A stretch of 64,000 bases of DNA from Schistocephalus solidus (taxonomy: Eukaryota > Platyhelminthes > Cestoda > Diphyllobothriidea > Diphyllobothriidae), in contig WEDG01012444.1 of the NCBI GenBank assembly GCA_017591395.1, positions 1-64,000 on the forward strand. Direction: 5' to 3'. Position numbers and translations under genes: made by a program. This document shows positions 1 to 11,406 of the stretch, piece by piece (the first letter of the stretch is position 1; every line of letters starts with the position of its first letter). The notes under the pieces are model-generated. The model was not told where the DNA came from, did no database searches, and saw only the letters and a program-made list of their open reading frames with translations.

Positions 1-299
1 ACACTCAGCCCCAGCTAATTATAGACGGAGTTATAAAGCAACTGGGCATATCATATTCTAGTGGTCTTAACCTGTCAGAAAACTGCGTCCTAATTGTCCC
101 GAAAGCACGCCGAACTACTGGGTTTATTCTCCGAAAGATTAAAACAGTTAATCTTAGAACCAGCTTTAAAAAATTTATTTCAGACCTAGTCTGGAATACT
201 CCTCGTTTTTATTGAGCATTCTGCCCGCTAGTGAACGGAAGAAGATACAATTAGTTCAGTATTTCTTCATTAAAAGAGTTTTCTCTTCAGAATACTGAA
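1..299. other. Unassigned sequence at window edge
   Basis: An open frame on the + strand runs from about 3 to 212 without an ATG. Its translation includes the short run LNLSENCVLIVPKARR, which vaguely resembles LINE reverse transcriptase C-terminal sequence, but I cannot assign it. The rest shows nothing recognisable. It adjoins the 3' end of the LINE at 300-3750. Confidence 0.3.
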
Positions 300-939
300 A
301 CCTTGTATCAGTATCAGTATAGTTGAGGGAGATGTAGGTGAATTACCTTGAATTCCCTATTTGAAGATGCAAGTTGTGGTATCGAAAAATAGTATCTCGG
401 TTTGTTAGCGAGGCCAATTGATATGAGCCAACTGGATGGAACATAGTTGAAAAGAGCAGACAGTGAAGAAAATCTCCCAGTGATTTTAAGGAGAAAAAAT
501 ATGTCGCCCGTTGGGGACTCCAACGGGGGTATCGCTGCGGTCATCTGAATCATCACCTAAGTGCAAATGAATGAGTTGGACACTCCCTTGCTGATTGCAG
601 AGTCCGCTGAGTGCTTACAAAGTCAGAAATATCCACCGAGATCGTCCTTGGTCCGGTGCTATTCGAACCAAGGGAGAACGTTCAGAGACCACATGGACTA
701 TGGCTGCCAGGTTCGGCTAATGCGAGCATTCGGGGTGTCATGAAGGTGTGCAGATAGTTAAGCAGGGAAAACCTCGGGAACCTCCGCATGGGTATAAGGG
801 GAGAGAACGAGCCCTTGGGTGAAAATAATAATACATAAAGAAATTTTACTCAAATAAATTAAATAGTAGTCTAAATGATTTATTTTTATGACGTCGCCCT
901 TGCAGCTTTCACTTCGCGTTGTAGCACTCACTGTTATAT

Positions 940-3040
940 CGATCCAATTTTCGCTTAAAAGCCTCTGGGGATTCTGACATAACAACATCCAGTGGAAGGT
1001 TATTCCAAGCTTCGACGACTCTTTTGGAAAAGAAGTTCTTCCGAGTGTCTGGCCTAGCCTTAGTCACACGTTATTTGAGAGGATGACCTCTCAAGTCCAT
1101 TGTTGTTGCTAACTCGAAGAAATCGCTTCAGAAAAGGCAGCAGTCCTAACGCGTATTATGAGGAATGTGAGTGTGAGGTCTCCGCAAAGCTGGCTATAGC
1201 GCAAGAGAAAGAGATTAAGATGAGACAGTCATGTTTCATAAGGTTGTGATCCCTGTCCATGGACAAGTTTGGTTGCTCACCTTTGAACCTTTTTGAGGAT
1301 GCTGATGTCCTTCGCCACCCAGGGTCTCAAAGCTTGGATAGCGGATTCGTCTATCAACAGTAACAGTCCAATTTTCTTACCAGCAGAGAAAATTTGTCAC
1401 GCAGGACCTACCTCTACGGAGACCGTGGTGGATCTCGGAAAGCAGATAGTTATGTTCTAGGAACTGCAATAGTTGTTGATTGATTATTTTTTCCATGATT
1501 TTGCTGCAAATTGCACTAAGGCTGACTGGTCTATAACTGTTTGCGGGGACTCGGCTTCTATCCTTATACAGCGGCGTAATCCATGTGGATTTCCAATCGG
1601 CTGGTAGATTTTCGGTCTCGAAGGATGTTTGGAAAAGTGTTGAGAGTGGTTTTGCCAACTCGCTGGCGAGCTCTTTCAACATCTTGGTAAGGACTTCATA
1701 GGGACAGATGAACTTAAATTCTTTTAACCCGAACAGTTCCTTGAGGACAATAGCCGCGGTGAATTGATAAGTCTTGACTATTGTATCCACTTCCAAGTCA
1801 TCGGCAGAGTAATCATATCTCGTTTCCATTGTGAAAACTGACAAGAAAAATGCCGAAAGATGCTCAGCCTTGGCTCCGTCTTCAGTAAGGTCTATACCCT
1901 CGGTGGTCCTCAACAGGGGTATCAGATCCTTGCTCCATATACTCTGCCTGAGGTAACCGTAAAACAGTTTCGGGTTCATGATGGTCCGGTTCAGCAGATC
2001 TACTTTGAAATCCCGTCTTGTTCTAGCAATAGTGCCTTTGACCCAATTTCTCTCGGTTTTGTACGCATGTAGAGATGCAAGAGTGCCGTCCGTATGCGTT
2101 TTTTCCACAATCTCCGCTTTTTGGTAACTTCGATTTGCCAGGCTTGCGTAAGCCATAGTGGTCTGTTTGTCAACCTCCTTCTCAAAATCAGACAAGGATT
2201 TTTAAAGGCCTAAGCAGTCTGTCCTAGAACGTTCCCAAGTCATCGGTTATGATTGCAAAGACTAAAGGTTCTCATTGAGTGCTCGTGAGTTCGGCCCTCA
2301 TTCTATCGAAATCACCTCGCAAAATATTCATTCTGACTGTTGTAGGTCTTTCTGGTATTGAAAAATAGTGGGTACTCCCATCGTGGTACAACGTAATCAC
2401 TTTTACCTAGCGGTGGTAGACATTAAACTTCGTTGATGCTGCCCTGCGACTTCGTGAGAACGAGGTCCAGACAATTGGCCTGTTGTTCTTCGTGCACCCT
2501 TGTTGGAAACGTGGCGTGCTGTGTGAGGAGCAGCTGTAGCGTCGTGCGCAAAAGGCAAACCGTCAAGGCTAGATCAAAGCTATATGCGTAGGCCGAGCTC
2601 CAGTCGATGTGCGGTGCATTAAAGTCACTCATAATGAGGATATCCGACCGTATAGCTCTTTCTAAGCTCATCTTTATAAGAAAGCATCGGCTACGGGGTC
2701 TCTGTTTGGAGGATAGAAGAGTTTCAGGACATCTAGAATTGATGTACCTGGCAATTTTATGGAAAGCCATGTTGCCTTGGAAGTAGACGCCAGTTTATCC
2801 GTTTTGTCTAAAACTGTAAGTTCAATTTTCAGATATGTGAGTACGCCTCCTCCTTCACGCCCTTTCCTGTTTTTCTAAACAGTTGTTAGGCAGGCAAAGT
2901 TACCTCCCGGTCGTCCACGTGTTGGGAAAACCAGGTTTCTGATAGGGAAATTATATCAGCTCGTCGAGCTTTGATAGCATACTCTGTGCATTGGTGTGCA
3001 TGAACGTTGGTTTTCGGTTTGCCCGGGAAGTGCTTACGGT
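940..3040 (-). pseudogene. LINE ORF2: endonuclease and partial reverse transcriptase
   Basis: The encoded protein would nick target DNA with an exonuclease-endonuclease-phosphatase (EEP) domain and copy its own RNA into the nick. The EEP block is visible in pieces: ADIISLSETW (near 2960), a SDFNAPHIDW motif (canonical GDFN, near 2620) and NCLDLVLT (near 2470). The open segment 1377-2195 carries the linker and the start of the reverse transcriptase, with SYRPVSLSAICSKIMEKII and a following HHGLRRGRSC (canonical HGFR). The catalytic FADD region is absent. After a gap the C-terminal block GHPLK...RRVVEAWNNLP follows. Several frames must be joined, so this copy is dead. Confidence 0.8.
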
Positions 3041-3049
3041 TGGGTGCGA

Positions 3050-3740
3050 GCCCCCCTTTACTGTGTTGAATGCGTGGTCATCCGGAACGTGCCTTTCCAG
3101 GGGGAGAACAATGGACGATGGATCACTTGGTTGTTGTAAATAACCAAATTGTGTCCCCCTTCACTGAGCCGCTGTCTCAGTTCAGTAACAAGTTGGCGAC
3201 GTTTTTCCGTGCCGCAGGTGAGACGTCCTTTTAAAAAACTCCAGGATTATAGTTTTCTAACTGAGAGAGCCTAGACAGAATGAGCCTGGCTTCCTGGCTT
3301 CTGAACAAGATAATTTTAAGTGGTCCAGGACACGTTGATTCAGATTGGCTTTGGGGCCATGTTCCAAGGTGTAAGGCTTTTTAAAATTCAATTGATGTAT
3401 TGGGTTCCAGCATTTTGTTCAGAAATTCATTAAAGTGATCCATGTCTTCAGAATATCGGTCAACGCGATTTGTAGCTTTTGATTCAGTAAATCCCTGTAT
3501 TACGAAACCATTTTTCCTGTTGGTGGCATTTTTTTGTGCCTACGACACTGTCGTCCACTATCTGGTGGGAAGCTTTCACGTCGCCAATTAAAGATGGTGG
3601 AGCAGACGCTGTTTGGCTATATGTTGGTTTTTTTCCGGTTTCTTTTTATTTCGGCGAAATTTAAAACACCGTCAATTTTGAATCGCAGGTGGTAGTTCTG
3701 GTTTTGGGATCAATACCACTGCTTATGCTTTAAGAATTTA
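3050..3740 (-). pseudogene. LINE ORF1 remnant
   Basis: Conceptual - strand pieces such as NRKNGFVIQGFTES, ATNRVDRYSEDMDHFNEFL, CPGPLKIILF, EEARLILSRLSQL and LVTELRQRLSEGG line up in the same order with the ORF1 of the second CR1-like element (40290-40690, with KGNHVIKGTPES, LSLPRPLKIII and VFF/PDY/ER). This is the RNA-binding ORF1 protein typical of CR1-like LINEs, which coats the element RNA. It has multiple frameshifts. The N-terminal part could not be followed beyond about 3740. Confidence 0.6.
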
Positions 3741-3954
3741 GAATTTATATTTGGTTAGCGCCAGCAAGGCACTGTCTAAACAAACATTAGTAATGAAAAA
3801 ATTATCACAGTGTGTTCAGATAAAATGTAAAAATGTTTAAAAATGGAGGCAGAACATGTTGTGTTAGGTCAACAGTTAGCGATGTTTTTAAATTAATATT
3901 AAACTACAGCACCGCCAGCAGCCGCAGAGTGGCTAGTGATATATGGTAGGGTAT

Positions 3955-3999
3955 GGCTGGCTGATGACGGCTAATAAGCCAGAAATGGCCATTCCGATC
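3955..3999 (+). ncRNA. Hammerhead ribozyme-like motif 1
   Basis: The sequence contains the core CTGATGA (3961-3967), stem II GGCT/AGCC closed by a 4-base loop, the core GAAA (3982-3985), and a very short stem III from the palindrome ATGGCCAT. Stem I (GGCTGG at 3955-3960) is only partly paired with CCGATC at 3994-3999, so this copy is weaker than the second one. The predicted cleavage point is after base 3993. A C/A mismatch at the base of stem II, where G-C is usual, is shared by all four copies in the window. Activity is uncertain. Confidence 0.55.
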
Positions 4000-4172
4000 T
4001 CCCTTGTCTTTATCGGTAAAATCATTCTGTCTATATCACAACCCACTCAGCGGCATATGGCGGGGCTGTAGAGAAAGCCTCAAGGCACAGCGGGACGAGT
4101 GAGTCCTATAACCGATTGGTGAGCGCCCAAATACCATTATTAATATTTCCGATCGAAACCGGCTAGACACCG

Positions 4173-4242
4173 AGCTCGTGGCGCAGTGGGTAGGGCGTTG
4201 GACTTCTACCCATCAGGTCGAGAGTTCGAGCCTCGGGCGCCA
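4173..4242 (+). promoter_or_regulatory. tRNA-derived head (internal pol III promoter) of the repeat
   Basis: The stretch has a box A-like TGGCGCAGTGGG (4179-4190) and a box B-like AGTTCGAGCC (4223-4232) at tRNA spacing. The anticodon-loop position reads CTTCTAC, or CTTCTAA in the copy near 21305, which suggests descent from tRNA-Arg(TCT). The arms no longer pair well, so I read it as a SINE-type pol III promoter and not a working tRNA gene. Confidence 0.6.
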
Positions 4243-4262
4243 CAGTGCCCGGGGTTGGGTAT

Positions 4263-4307
4263 GACTGGCTGATGACGGCTTATAAGCCAGAAATAGCCAT
4301 TCCAGTC
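4263..4307 (+). ncRNA. Hammerhead ribozyme-like motif 2 (best copy)
   Basis: Stem I is GACTGG (4263-4268) against CCAGTC (4302-4307), a perfect six-pair helix. The core CTGATGA is at 4269-4275. Stem II is GGCT/AGCC with loop TATA, and the core GAAA is at 4290-4293. Stem III would be minimal (A-T and T-A pairs around AGCC), as in the short-stem-III, type I hammerheads known from animal retroelements. Compared with other copies (GGCTGG/CCAGTC), the G-to-A change turns a G-U pair into A-U, which fits selection on the helix. The conserved C/A mismatch at the stem II base argues for caution. Confidence 0.6.
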
Positions 4308-4378
4308 TCCCTTGTCTTTGTCAGTAAAATCGTTCTGCCTATATCACTAGCCGCTCTGCGGCTGCTGGCTAGATGCTG

Positions 4379-7058
4379 GATGGCTGGATGCTCTAAGAAT
4401 TGCGCTGCGCACTTCTAGAGCATCCTTAAACTACATTGATCAGTATTTGAGGAACACATCAACTGACTGCCTCACCCGAACGAAAACGATAGCTACGTTT
4501 TTCGCCCTCTCCGCTTCATACAATCAAATTTGTACACTAGATATTCAGTGGAAGGTACAAGGAACAGACGCAGTTTCAGTTTAATTCTACTATCATGGTG
4601 GCCTAAAAGTCAATGAAAAATTTACCCTGTAGGTTCAAGAGATGTGGTGAAACCAAGACATCTCACAACGCTTCAATGATACTCAATCGTGCAAGCTGAT
4701 AAGCGCAAAACGCTCGGCAATTACGTGAATACCACATGGCCATTTCCCTACTCAAAACTACTAGAACGGTTTTCAGCCGGGATCTATTCAATTTTCCAAA
4801 CGCGCAGCGGACAATATTGACTCTGAATGTGTCCCACACGACAGGTATTATCTGTGCAGCCGTCAAAGGCAGGGAAATGATCAAGATATAGGACCAACCT
4901 CCACGCAACCTGCGTCGATTAGACGAGCACCTTCGACTCAGTGAATCACGATAGACTCTCGATAGTTATGCTAAAATTTCTTGTGTCTTGATCAATTCAC
5001 TCAGATTATATGTCAACCGATGCATGGGATGATGTTTCACGTCATGGACAACGGCTAAGTCTCCAAAGCATTTGCGGTAACCAAAACTGTGAATTCGGGC
5101 CCCGTTCTTACTTGCACACATCCACTACGCCGAGATACGCCCACCTCGACGAGCGTACTAGATAAAATTGACAGAAGACAGTCAAATAACCGTCGATTGA
5201 AAACATCTTCAAGATAAGTTAAGGCCAACGGTCACGGCCGCTTTTACAAGGAGAACTGCACATTAAACAATACAATGGAAGTTAACATGCACCCGCGTCG
5301 ACCCCTTTTGCCTCTGGACACACGAAATTAAGCTCCGCATCACACTGCCCTCGAAAATCTGTTCCAGTGGAAGGTGAATCCGGAATCCACCTCCTGTAAT
5401 TGATTCTGCTTAAGAAAGCAGAACTCAGTGTGTATCGCGATGTGTACTTTAGTAGTGCACTAGTTCGGTCAAATAACTCTTTTCAGTAGGACAGGCTTCT
5501 TTTCTTATCCCAAACGTATTTGCCCAGTGATCCTTGTGGCCATTTATAAAAATTTTCCAATTACCACTTTTTCCGTGTTTATGTCCGGAAAAATGACACG
5601 TTTACCATTCGTATCTGCTCTTATATACAATTTTGTGATGTTCATTTTGCTATGGATTTGTAAAATTTCGGGCTACTATCTTCCAGTTGTAAGGTCATGC
5701 TTAGGAATAGTTTTGTCTGCAATATTTGCTGTGCTATTGCTATTTGATCGACACCATTTATTTTAGGTGAAAGCTGCTTGTCTCGGTGTTTATAGCTCTG
5801 CTTTGTACCGTCTGATATAACGTAGTACGAACACCTTCAAGTATTTTTCTACTACAGACCAGTTCTTCACTGGAGTATATCACAAATATAAGACAAAAGG
5901 CCCATATAAATTGAGGATTCTACCGGCCTAACTCAGTGTGTGGTCCAGATTAATTCCTATTTGTCAGCTCCGAGTGACTCTGGGGAATCTTGTTTCAGGA
6001 TCAGTTAAGTTCAGTGTAGTTACGTAGAGTGTGACTGGTTTGGTTCGGGAATACTTTTCATGGTCATCTTAAATGAGTGATCCGAAAAACTTGTCATTGC
6101 TCGCAAGAGATTTTGTATCAACTACAGTGATTGGGTCAAATAATTTTTATAAAAACGATGAGTCGGTGTTCACAGCAGGAATACCGTGATGCCATATTTC
6201 ATGATCTTTTTCCTTGTATTTTGTCACTTTGGCTTACTTTAATTTATTCAATTTCCCACAAATGTAATTTCTCATTTGTCAATCAAATTAATGCTCGCTG
6301 CTAACAGGTAAACTTTTAAATAAACCTGACTAGGTGAAATCAAAAATAAAATCAAACATATCATTCAACGAAATCAGAGAATCTCAAACTGCTAGTGATT
6401 TTCACCTTTTTAAAAGATAATAGCACTTTTGCAGCCAAATTTGAGGTCATAAATGGTGGTTCAGTTGTGATGACCTTAATCGACTCTGAGTCGGTTTTAT
6501 TAGGCCACAAAAATAGTGAGACTTGAGCGGCATCATCAAAAACGTTCCGGGAATGGGGGAGGAAGACGCTCAGGCCGACGAAAATGTGCACGTGATTCAG
6601 AAAGATGCCAGTGGACATGTTGCTGAGCAAAACGTTAAATATGGATGCACAAATTCTCTTTTTAATGGCGATTTTACCCAGGTTGGTAAATACCCATGAC
6701 AAATGTGTTTTTCGCATTTAGATAGCTAACGAAATTCCGTTAGGTATTGAAGTGCGAGTGCACCCTGTTTAGCTTCATGCCTTAGTTTCTCAGAATATAT
6801 TCAACGTCTATCTTTTGGTTCCATAGCTTCTTTCGTTAATTTAAGTTATGTTTTCTACTCATAGTTTTTACGAACAATTTTACCCATTTAAATTTGCTCA
6901 CTTTCTGTAGCCAGAGCTTCAACTCCGTCCTCTAAGTGCTCTATGCTACTTTTAACGCATTATACCTAGGTGTAATAACGTTGAGTTTAACGTTTATCCG
7001 AATTGTCTTTTTTGTTTGTGCTTTTATGACATTTGATTTGTTTGTCTATCCCTTGTTG
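4379..7058. other. No recognisable gene
   Basis: Several short open frames occur on both strands (the longest is about 118 codons, 6361-6717 on the - strand), but none shows a known domain, codon continuity or splice context. No repeat seen elsewhere in the window was found here. Confidence 0.5.
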
Positions 7059-7393
7059 TGACCGAGCGAGGAGGGTGATTATGAGTACCGGTAACGTCTG
7101 CTTCGGATATATAGCGATTTGGCGCGTTGGGCGAAAAAATTAAGGGCAGTACTGTTTAAAACATGCGTTAGATCAGCATAGAGAATCGAGGATCTTGTTG
7201 GCAAATGAATGGGTGACTAGGGTAAGTTTATTGGAAGCGTACAGATATAAGGAGATGATATAAAAGGAAAGGACTTATCGTGACGGCGGTTTGTGCACGA
7301 GACAGTTTGACGGGATGGGCCAACTTCTGAAAATGGGTTTCCAAACAGGAAAGTCGATTAACACAAAAACGGTTCGGGTTTAGGTCCATTGCA
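7059..7393 (-). repeat. 3' LTR of the Ty3/Gypsy element
   Basis: The 335-base terminal repeat shares long blocks with the right LTR, for example GAGCGAGGAGGGT/AAGCGAGGAGGGT, AAGGGCAGTACTGT and GGGCCAACTTCT. It lacks most of the internal tandem array found in the other LTR. Confidence 0.88.
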
Positions 7394-7396
7394 TAG

Positions 7397-7423
7397 CCCT
7401 CCCTCCCCCCCCCCCCCCCCTCT
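7397..7423 (-). other. Polypurine tract next to the 3' LTR
   Basis: On the - strand a run of 15 or more G followed by AGGGAGGG lies directly upstream of the 3' LTR. This is the expected place and composition for the plus-strand DNA primer of an LTR element. The long G run is unusual and may be slippage-prone. Confidence 0.75.
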
Positions 7424-7479
7424 AAGGTGCAGCACTGTCCTCAGTGCTGGAGAGGTCAGAAGGGGAGGAAACCGTTACT

Positions 7480-8890
7480 TCAATAGCAACCTGGTCTGCG
7501 GGAAGAATGGGTAGAGAATCTGGAGTGCAGACGGCGAGGCGGCCCTGGTAAGGTTTCAGCTTGCAGAAATTTGCCGTGAAGGAGGTTAATTAAGTGAGAA
7601 TGGCGTCTCGTAGGAGAAGGTTGGTGGAGATAAAAGATTGATAACCACAAATAGTTCTCTCCAAGGGTGGTGAAATTTCGCAGAAGTACCACGGGGTGGT
7701 TATGATGCATTACTAGGTCACCGATTTGAAACGCGATGTCGAAGGTGTCGGTCGAACTGCTGTTTTTGGTGGAGAGGCGGGTCCCAGGGTTATGTGTGTG
7801 GCATTGTGTGCAGATCGTATGACTTCGTGGAGTCTTTTGGTGAAAGTCTGGAGTGTGGTTGGGTCGGGACGGTAAAGGTTATCGGAGGTCGACTGGAAGG
7901 CGAAGGTCGCGGCCTGTCCATAAGTAATGAGGTGCGAACCTGGTGGAGGAGTGGATCGCTCCGCGAAGTGGTAGGTAGGCATCCCAGTCGTTGAGCAGCA
8001 GGTTGTGGATCGTGTGGTTGGTTCATTCTACAAGGCCGTTGCCTTCAGGGTCATAGGGGGTTGTGTGTGTTTTGCGTATGTCCAACATCTCACAGACTTC
8101 CCGCATCAGTTGAAACTCGAAATTACTGCCACAGTCTGGGTGAAACGGTAGCGGTGTGCACAAAGGAGTAATCCATGTACGGCTGATGGCGTTTGCTACG
8201 GACGCCGCGTCTTGGCGCAGGGGGTATAGCTTCTGTCAACTTCATGAAATAGTCCACCATCACAAGGATGGATTCATACCCGCGGACTGAAATCGACGGA
8301 AGTCTAATTATGCCTAGGCTGACCCGCTCACCAGGGAAACCGGTGGTCGTGGGTTGTAACGGTGCACGGGAAGATTGGGCAGGCGATTTGAAGGAAGTGT
8401 AGGTTGTAAATGACTGGCAAAGGAGGCGTGCTGACGAACGTAACTGCGGCCACCAAAAACGAGTACAGGTGGCATGTTCAGTACGCCGTTGGCCACGATG
8501 AGCCAACTGATTTTGGAGGTCGTTTAAGACAGTCTCGATCAGACAACCAGGAACTACGGGGCGTAGATGATAAAAAGAGGGATCGCGGAGGAACATGATG
8601 TCGTTTTGCACTGTTAAATACGGCCACTGGTGGAGTAGTAAGCGCGCTCTCAGGCTTGTGCCTTTCATGTCCTGTTCGGTCAATTTTAGTAGACCTTCAG
8701 TTAAATGGAGGTAAATGATGGTTGTGTCCGGATCACTGTTCTGACTTGCTGACCAAATTTGTCGTGTCGATTCGGAAACTGATTGTGTAAATGCTTGCGG
8801 TAATGCTGTCCGTTTTAGTTCGTCAGTCTGCGGTAAACGTGATAGCGCATCTGCATTACCCGGTCTGTGCCCCGGGCGGAACTGGCAGTC
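7480..8890 (-). pseudogene. Gypsy integrase
   Basis: Integrase inserts the element DNA copy into the host genome. At its N-terminal side the connection to RNase H reads RPGHRPGNADALSRLP. The H2C2-like zinc-binding region follows (LAHRGQRRTEH...CTRFWWP, then a degenerate CQSF in place of CxxC), then core pieces (GYESILVMVDYFMKLTEA) and a C-terminal part rich in basic and Pro residues (frames 7713-7982 and 7480-7710). At least three frameshifts separate these parts, so no intact integrase can be made. Confidence 0.8.
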
Positions 8891-10140
8891 AGAATCGAAA
8901 TCCTGCACAAATTCTTGCCATCAGGCCAGTTGGTCCAGGGGATCCTTGAATGAGTCTAACCACTGTAACGCTCGGTGGTCTGCTCGGAGGATAAATCCCT
9001 TGTCGATCAGTAGGTATTTTAACTGACAGAGGAATAAGATAATGACTAGAAGCTCTCTGTGGAACGTGCATTACCTGCATTGTCTTCGTCAGGGTATTAC
9101 TGGCGAAACAAATTGGATGCTGTACGTTTGCTTTCTTGGCCTGCGAAAGAACTGCGCCTATGGCATAACCACTGGCGTTCTTGTCCAAAATGAAGGGGGG
9201 AGAGTATTTGTCTATGTTCGGGAGGGCGAGTAACGGGGCCAAACATAGAGCGGCTCGTAAGTCTTTGAATGCTTGGGTGCAGTCGGCCGACCAAACAAAC
9301 TCTGTGCCCTTTTCAGCGAGTTTGTGGAGTGTGCTTGCACTGTGGGCGCAGTCGCTTATGAAGCGTCTTTAATTCGATAATAAGCCCAGAAAACTGCGTA
9401 TTTCTGCCCTGCTCATTGAATTCAGCCAGGTGCACACCCGTTCCACCCGGTTATTTAAGGGGAGATAGTATATCCAGGAGCGATAAGGTGCCCCAAGAAG
9501 TGCACCTCGGATCGCAGGAAGAGACTTTGACAGGTTGAGTGTAAGTCACGCGTTCCGGAGGGCCTCTAGTACCTCTCGTAAGTTGTCGTTGTGTTCTTGT
9601 GTCGAACGCCCAAAGACTATAATATCTTCTAGGTATGCGATGCACGTTTACGGAAAAAGTGGAAGTAAGACACAGTACATGAGGCGTTGGATGTTTGCAG
9701 CGGCATGGCAGTCCAAATGTTAGGGTTTTAAACCCAAATAACCCTTTGAGGCACTGTAAATGCAGTTTTATGGCGGTCGTTGGAGTTGATTTTAACTGGC
9801 CAATACCCGGATTTTAGATCGAATGTGGAAAACCAGGCGGCATTGACAAGCGCGTCTGGAGTATCATCTAAGCGGGAAGTGGGAACTAAACACGCACCGT
9901 CACTGCTATATGGGCGGCGATAGTCTATGCATAGGCGTAAAGAAACGTTTTCATGGGTAATAAGGCTATAGGAGATGCCCAAAGGGACGAGGAGGGTTAG
10001 ATAATTTTGGCTTCTAATAACTCGAACAAACATTGTATCAACCTCGTCGCGGTACTGCACTGGAATCCGGCACGGGGTTGCCAGATGGTTTGGCCTCGCC
10101 GGTGTCAATTGTATGTTACACTAGGTTTTTACGGCCGATT
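8890..10140 (-). pseudogene. Gypsy reverse transcriptase and RNase H
   Basis: The reverse transcriptase is clear from CIDYRR, WFSTFDLKSGYWPVKI and HKTAFTVPQ (10108-9728, - strand). The catalytic box reads YLEDIIVFG at 9635-9624, where YLDD is expected, so an essential Asp has become Glu. RNase H follows with PPFILDKNASGYAIGAVLSQ (about 9210-9150) and the connection domain KTL/SVKIP. Frameshifts occur between and within the domains. Confidence 0.85.
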
Positions 10141-10399
10141 TGTATCCATAGACAACGTGAAGAGCTCGGGGAAGGAGGTAAGTAAGTTCTTTAATTGGGA
10201 ATGTGCTACGGTGGGAAGGAAGGATGTCAGCTAAGGGAGCGAGGTTTAAAGCGACTGCTGACAGGACCGCATTATATGCAAGGTCGCATTCGTCAAAATA
10301 GGTTAGGGAAGAAGTAGGGGTGGCGTTAGGGGCTGAAACTAAACATCTGTCGCGGGTGTGGATAATGCAGTCATTGGTTGTAAGGAAGTCCAACCAAAG

Positions 10400-10680
10400 A
10401 ACGAGTGGCCACGAGCTTCTTAGTGTCACTAGGAAGTTGTGAGTTATATGGGAATCATCGACGACCAATTTTAACGAAATACTTCCAGAGATAAGGATCG
10501 AGGTGCCATTTGCAGCCTGGAGACGCCGAGTTTTTTGGTAAGGGTTCTATGTGACTAAGCAAATATCGTGGCAGGTTAAGGGGAGTAATAAGGGATACGT
10601 TAGCTCCGGCATCTACGAGTACGTGGACCGTGTGGTTGTCGAGGAGCAGCGGAATGGTAAATGCAGAAACAGGACTGAGC
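10400..10680 (-). pseudogene. Gypsy aspartic protease
   Basis: The - strand translation VHVLVDAGANVSLITPLNL (near 10635-10575) matches the retroviral-type aspartic protease active-site loop. The usual DTGA or DSGA is DAGA here (10613-10602), so the active-site Thr/Ser is lost. It lies between gag and reverse transcriptase, as expected. Confidence 0.75.
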
Positions 10681-10719
10681 TGGTTAAAATGAGTAAAGTC
10701 AACGAACGGTGACTTGCAG

Positions 10720-11310
10720 GGTGGTTGTGCCCGCAATGGCGTGCGTGGGGGCTCAGCACTTTGCAGTATTGGCAGCCTGTGTTGTGCGGTAGGGCGGTGC
10801 GAGTTGGGGTCGTCACAGGGGGCTGCGGAACTCTGTGGTACGTCGTATAGAGTTGACAACTTTGGATGACCTTTGTGATGCTGTGAGGGGTATTGACGAT
10901 AAGGGCGTTGGTGAGCTTGGGGTCGTGTAGGCCGGTTATAAACCGATGGAGGGCAAGTCGGTCACGGAGGATAAGACGCTGGGGAAGGTGGCTAATGCGA
11001 GACGCGACAGGTCGCCTGCGAACGTAGGCAGCGACTGTTGTGGGGCTGGCCGAAGGGTAGTGAAGCGTTCAAATGCAAGCCCCGTGGAAATTGCTTTGTC
11101 GAAAAGTTCAAGTACGATTTGGCGAACGGTGGTGAACGGAATGATCGGGGTAAACCGCGTCTATGACGCGCCATCGTGCTGATGGGGGCGAGCAAATGTA
11201 GCAGAAAGCATGTATGCTTTTGAACGGGAACTGTAACAAGAAAAATGTCTAGATCAATCAGCCACTCCCGAATGTTGTGTTCTGGTTCAAACACTGAAGC
11301 TATAATAATG
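10720..11310 (-). pseudogene. Gypsy Gag
   Basis: The frame 11294-10992 begins MFEPEHNIREWLIDLDIFL, a Gag N-terminal capsid-like segment. After a frameshift the reading continues LHRFITGLHDPKLTNALIV (about 10960-10900) and then CQYCKVLSPHARHCGHN (about 10774-10725), a zinc-knuckle-like cluster (C-x2-C...H-x-C). Gag would form the element's particle and bind its RNA. It is broken in at least two places. Confidence 0.75.
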
Positions 11311-11406
11311 GGCTAAAGAGTTTGAGGGTAAGCGTAATCGATTTGGGGGGTCGTAAACTGAAGGGGACAAAGAGGTGTGACAGGGTAGGGAACCGAGGGT
11401 ACACCG

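Larger units (their letters stand above)
300..3750 (-). mobile_element. CR1-like non-LTR retrotransposon, copy A, decayed
   Basis: Reading on the - strand, the order is ORF1 remnant (about 3740-3050), endonuclease (about 3030-2410), reverse transcriptase N-terminal half (2195-1377), the C-terminal conserved block ending in a VVEAWNNLPLDVV motif (about 1070-960), and a 3' UTR down to about 300. The 3' end is a short hexamer tail (repeats of TACTGA on the - strand). Two 5'-truncated relatives with the same 3' UTR and tail lie at 43580-44262 and 54030-54790, which confirms this as a 3' end. Stops and frameshifts are scattered through it, and most of the palm and thumb of the reverse transcriptase is missing between about 1377 and 1100. 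The clade assignment (CR1-like) is inferred from the ORF1 type and the C-terminal block. The 5' boundary is approximate. Confidence 0.85.
3906..4378 (+). mobile_element. Retrozyme/SINE-like dimeric repeat with tRNA head and hammerhead motifs
   Basis: The order is: a short inverted piece of the same repeat's tail (3906-3945), a hammerhead-like motif (3955-3999), a body of about 170 bases, a tRNA-like head (4173-4242), a second hammerhead-like motif (4263-4307), and a tail ending in a GCCGC/GCGGC hairpin (about 4350-4370). The two motifs start 308 bases apart, so the stretch between them is one repeat unit. Two more copies lie at 20905-21065 (-) and 21128-21445 (+), and a piece lies at 13225-13395. 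Known parallels are the schistosome Sm-alpha elements and metazoan retrozymes, which combine pol III-type promoters with hammerhead ribozymes. That this family uses self-cleaved RNA is inference. Confidence 0.7.
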
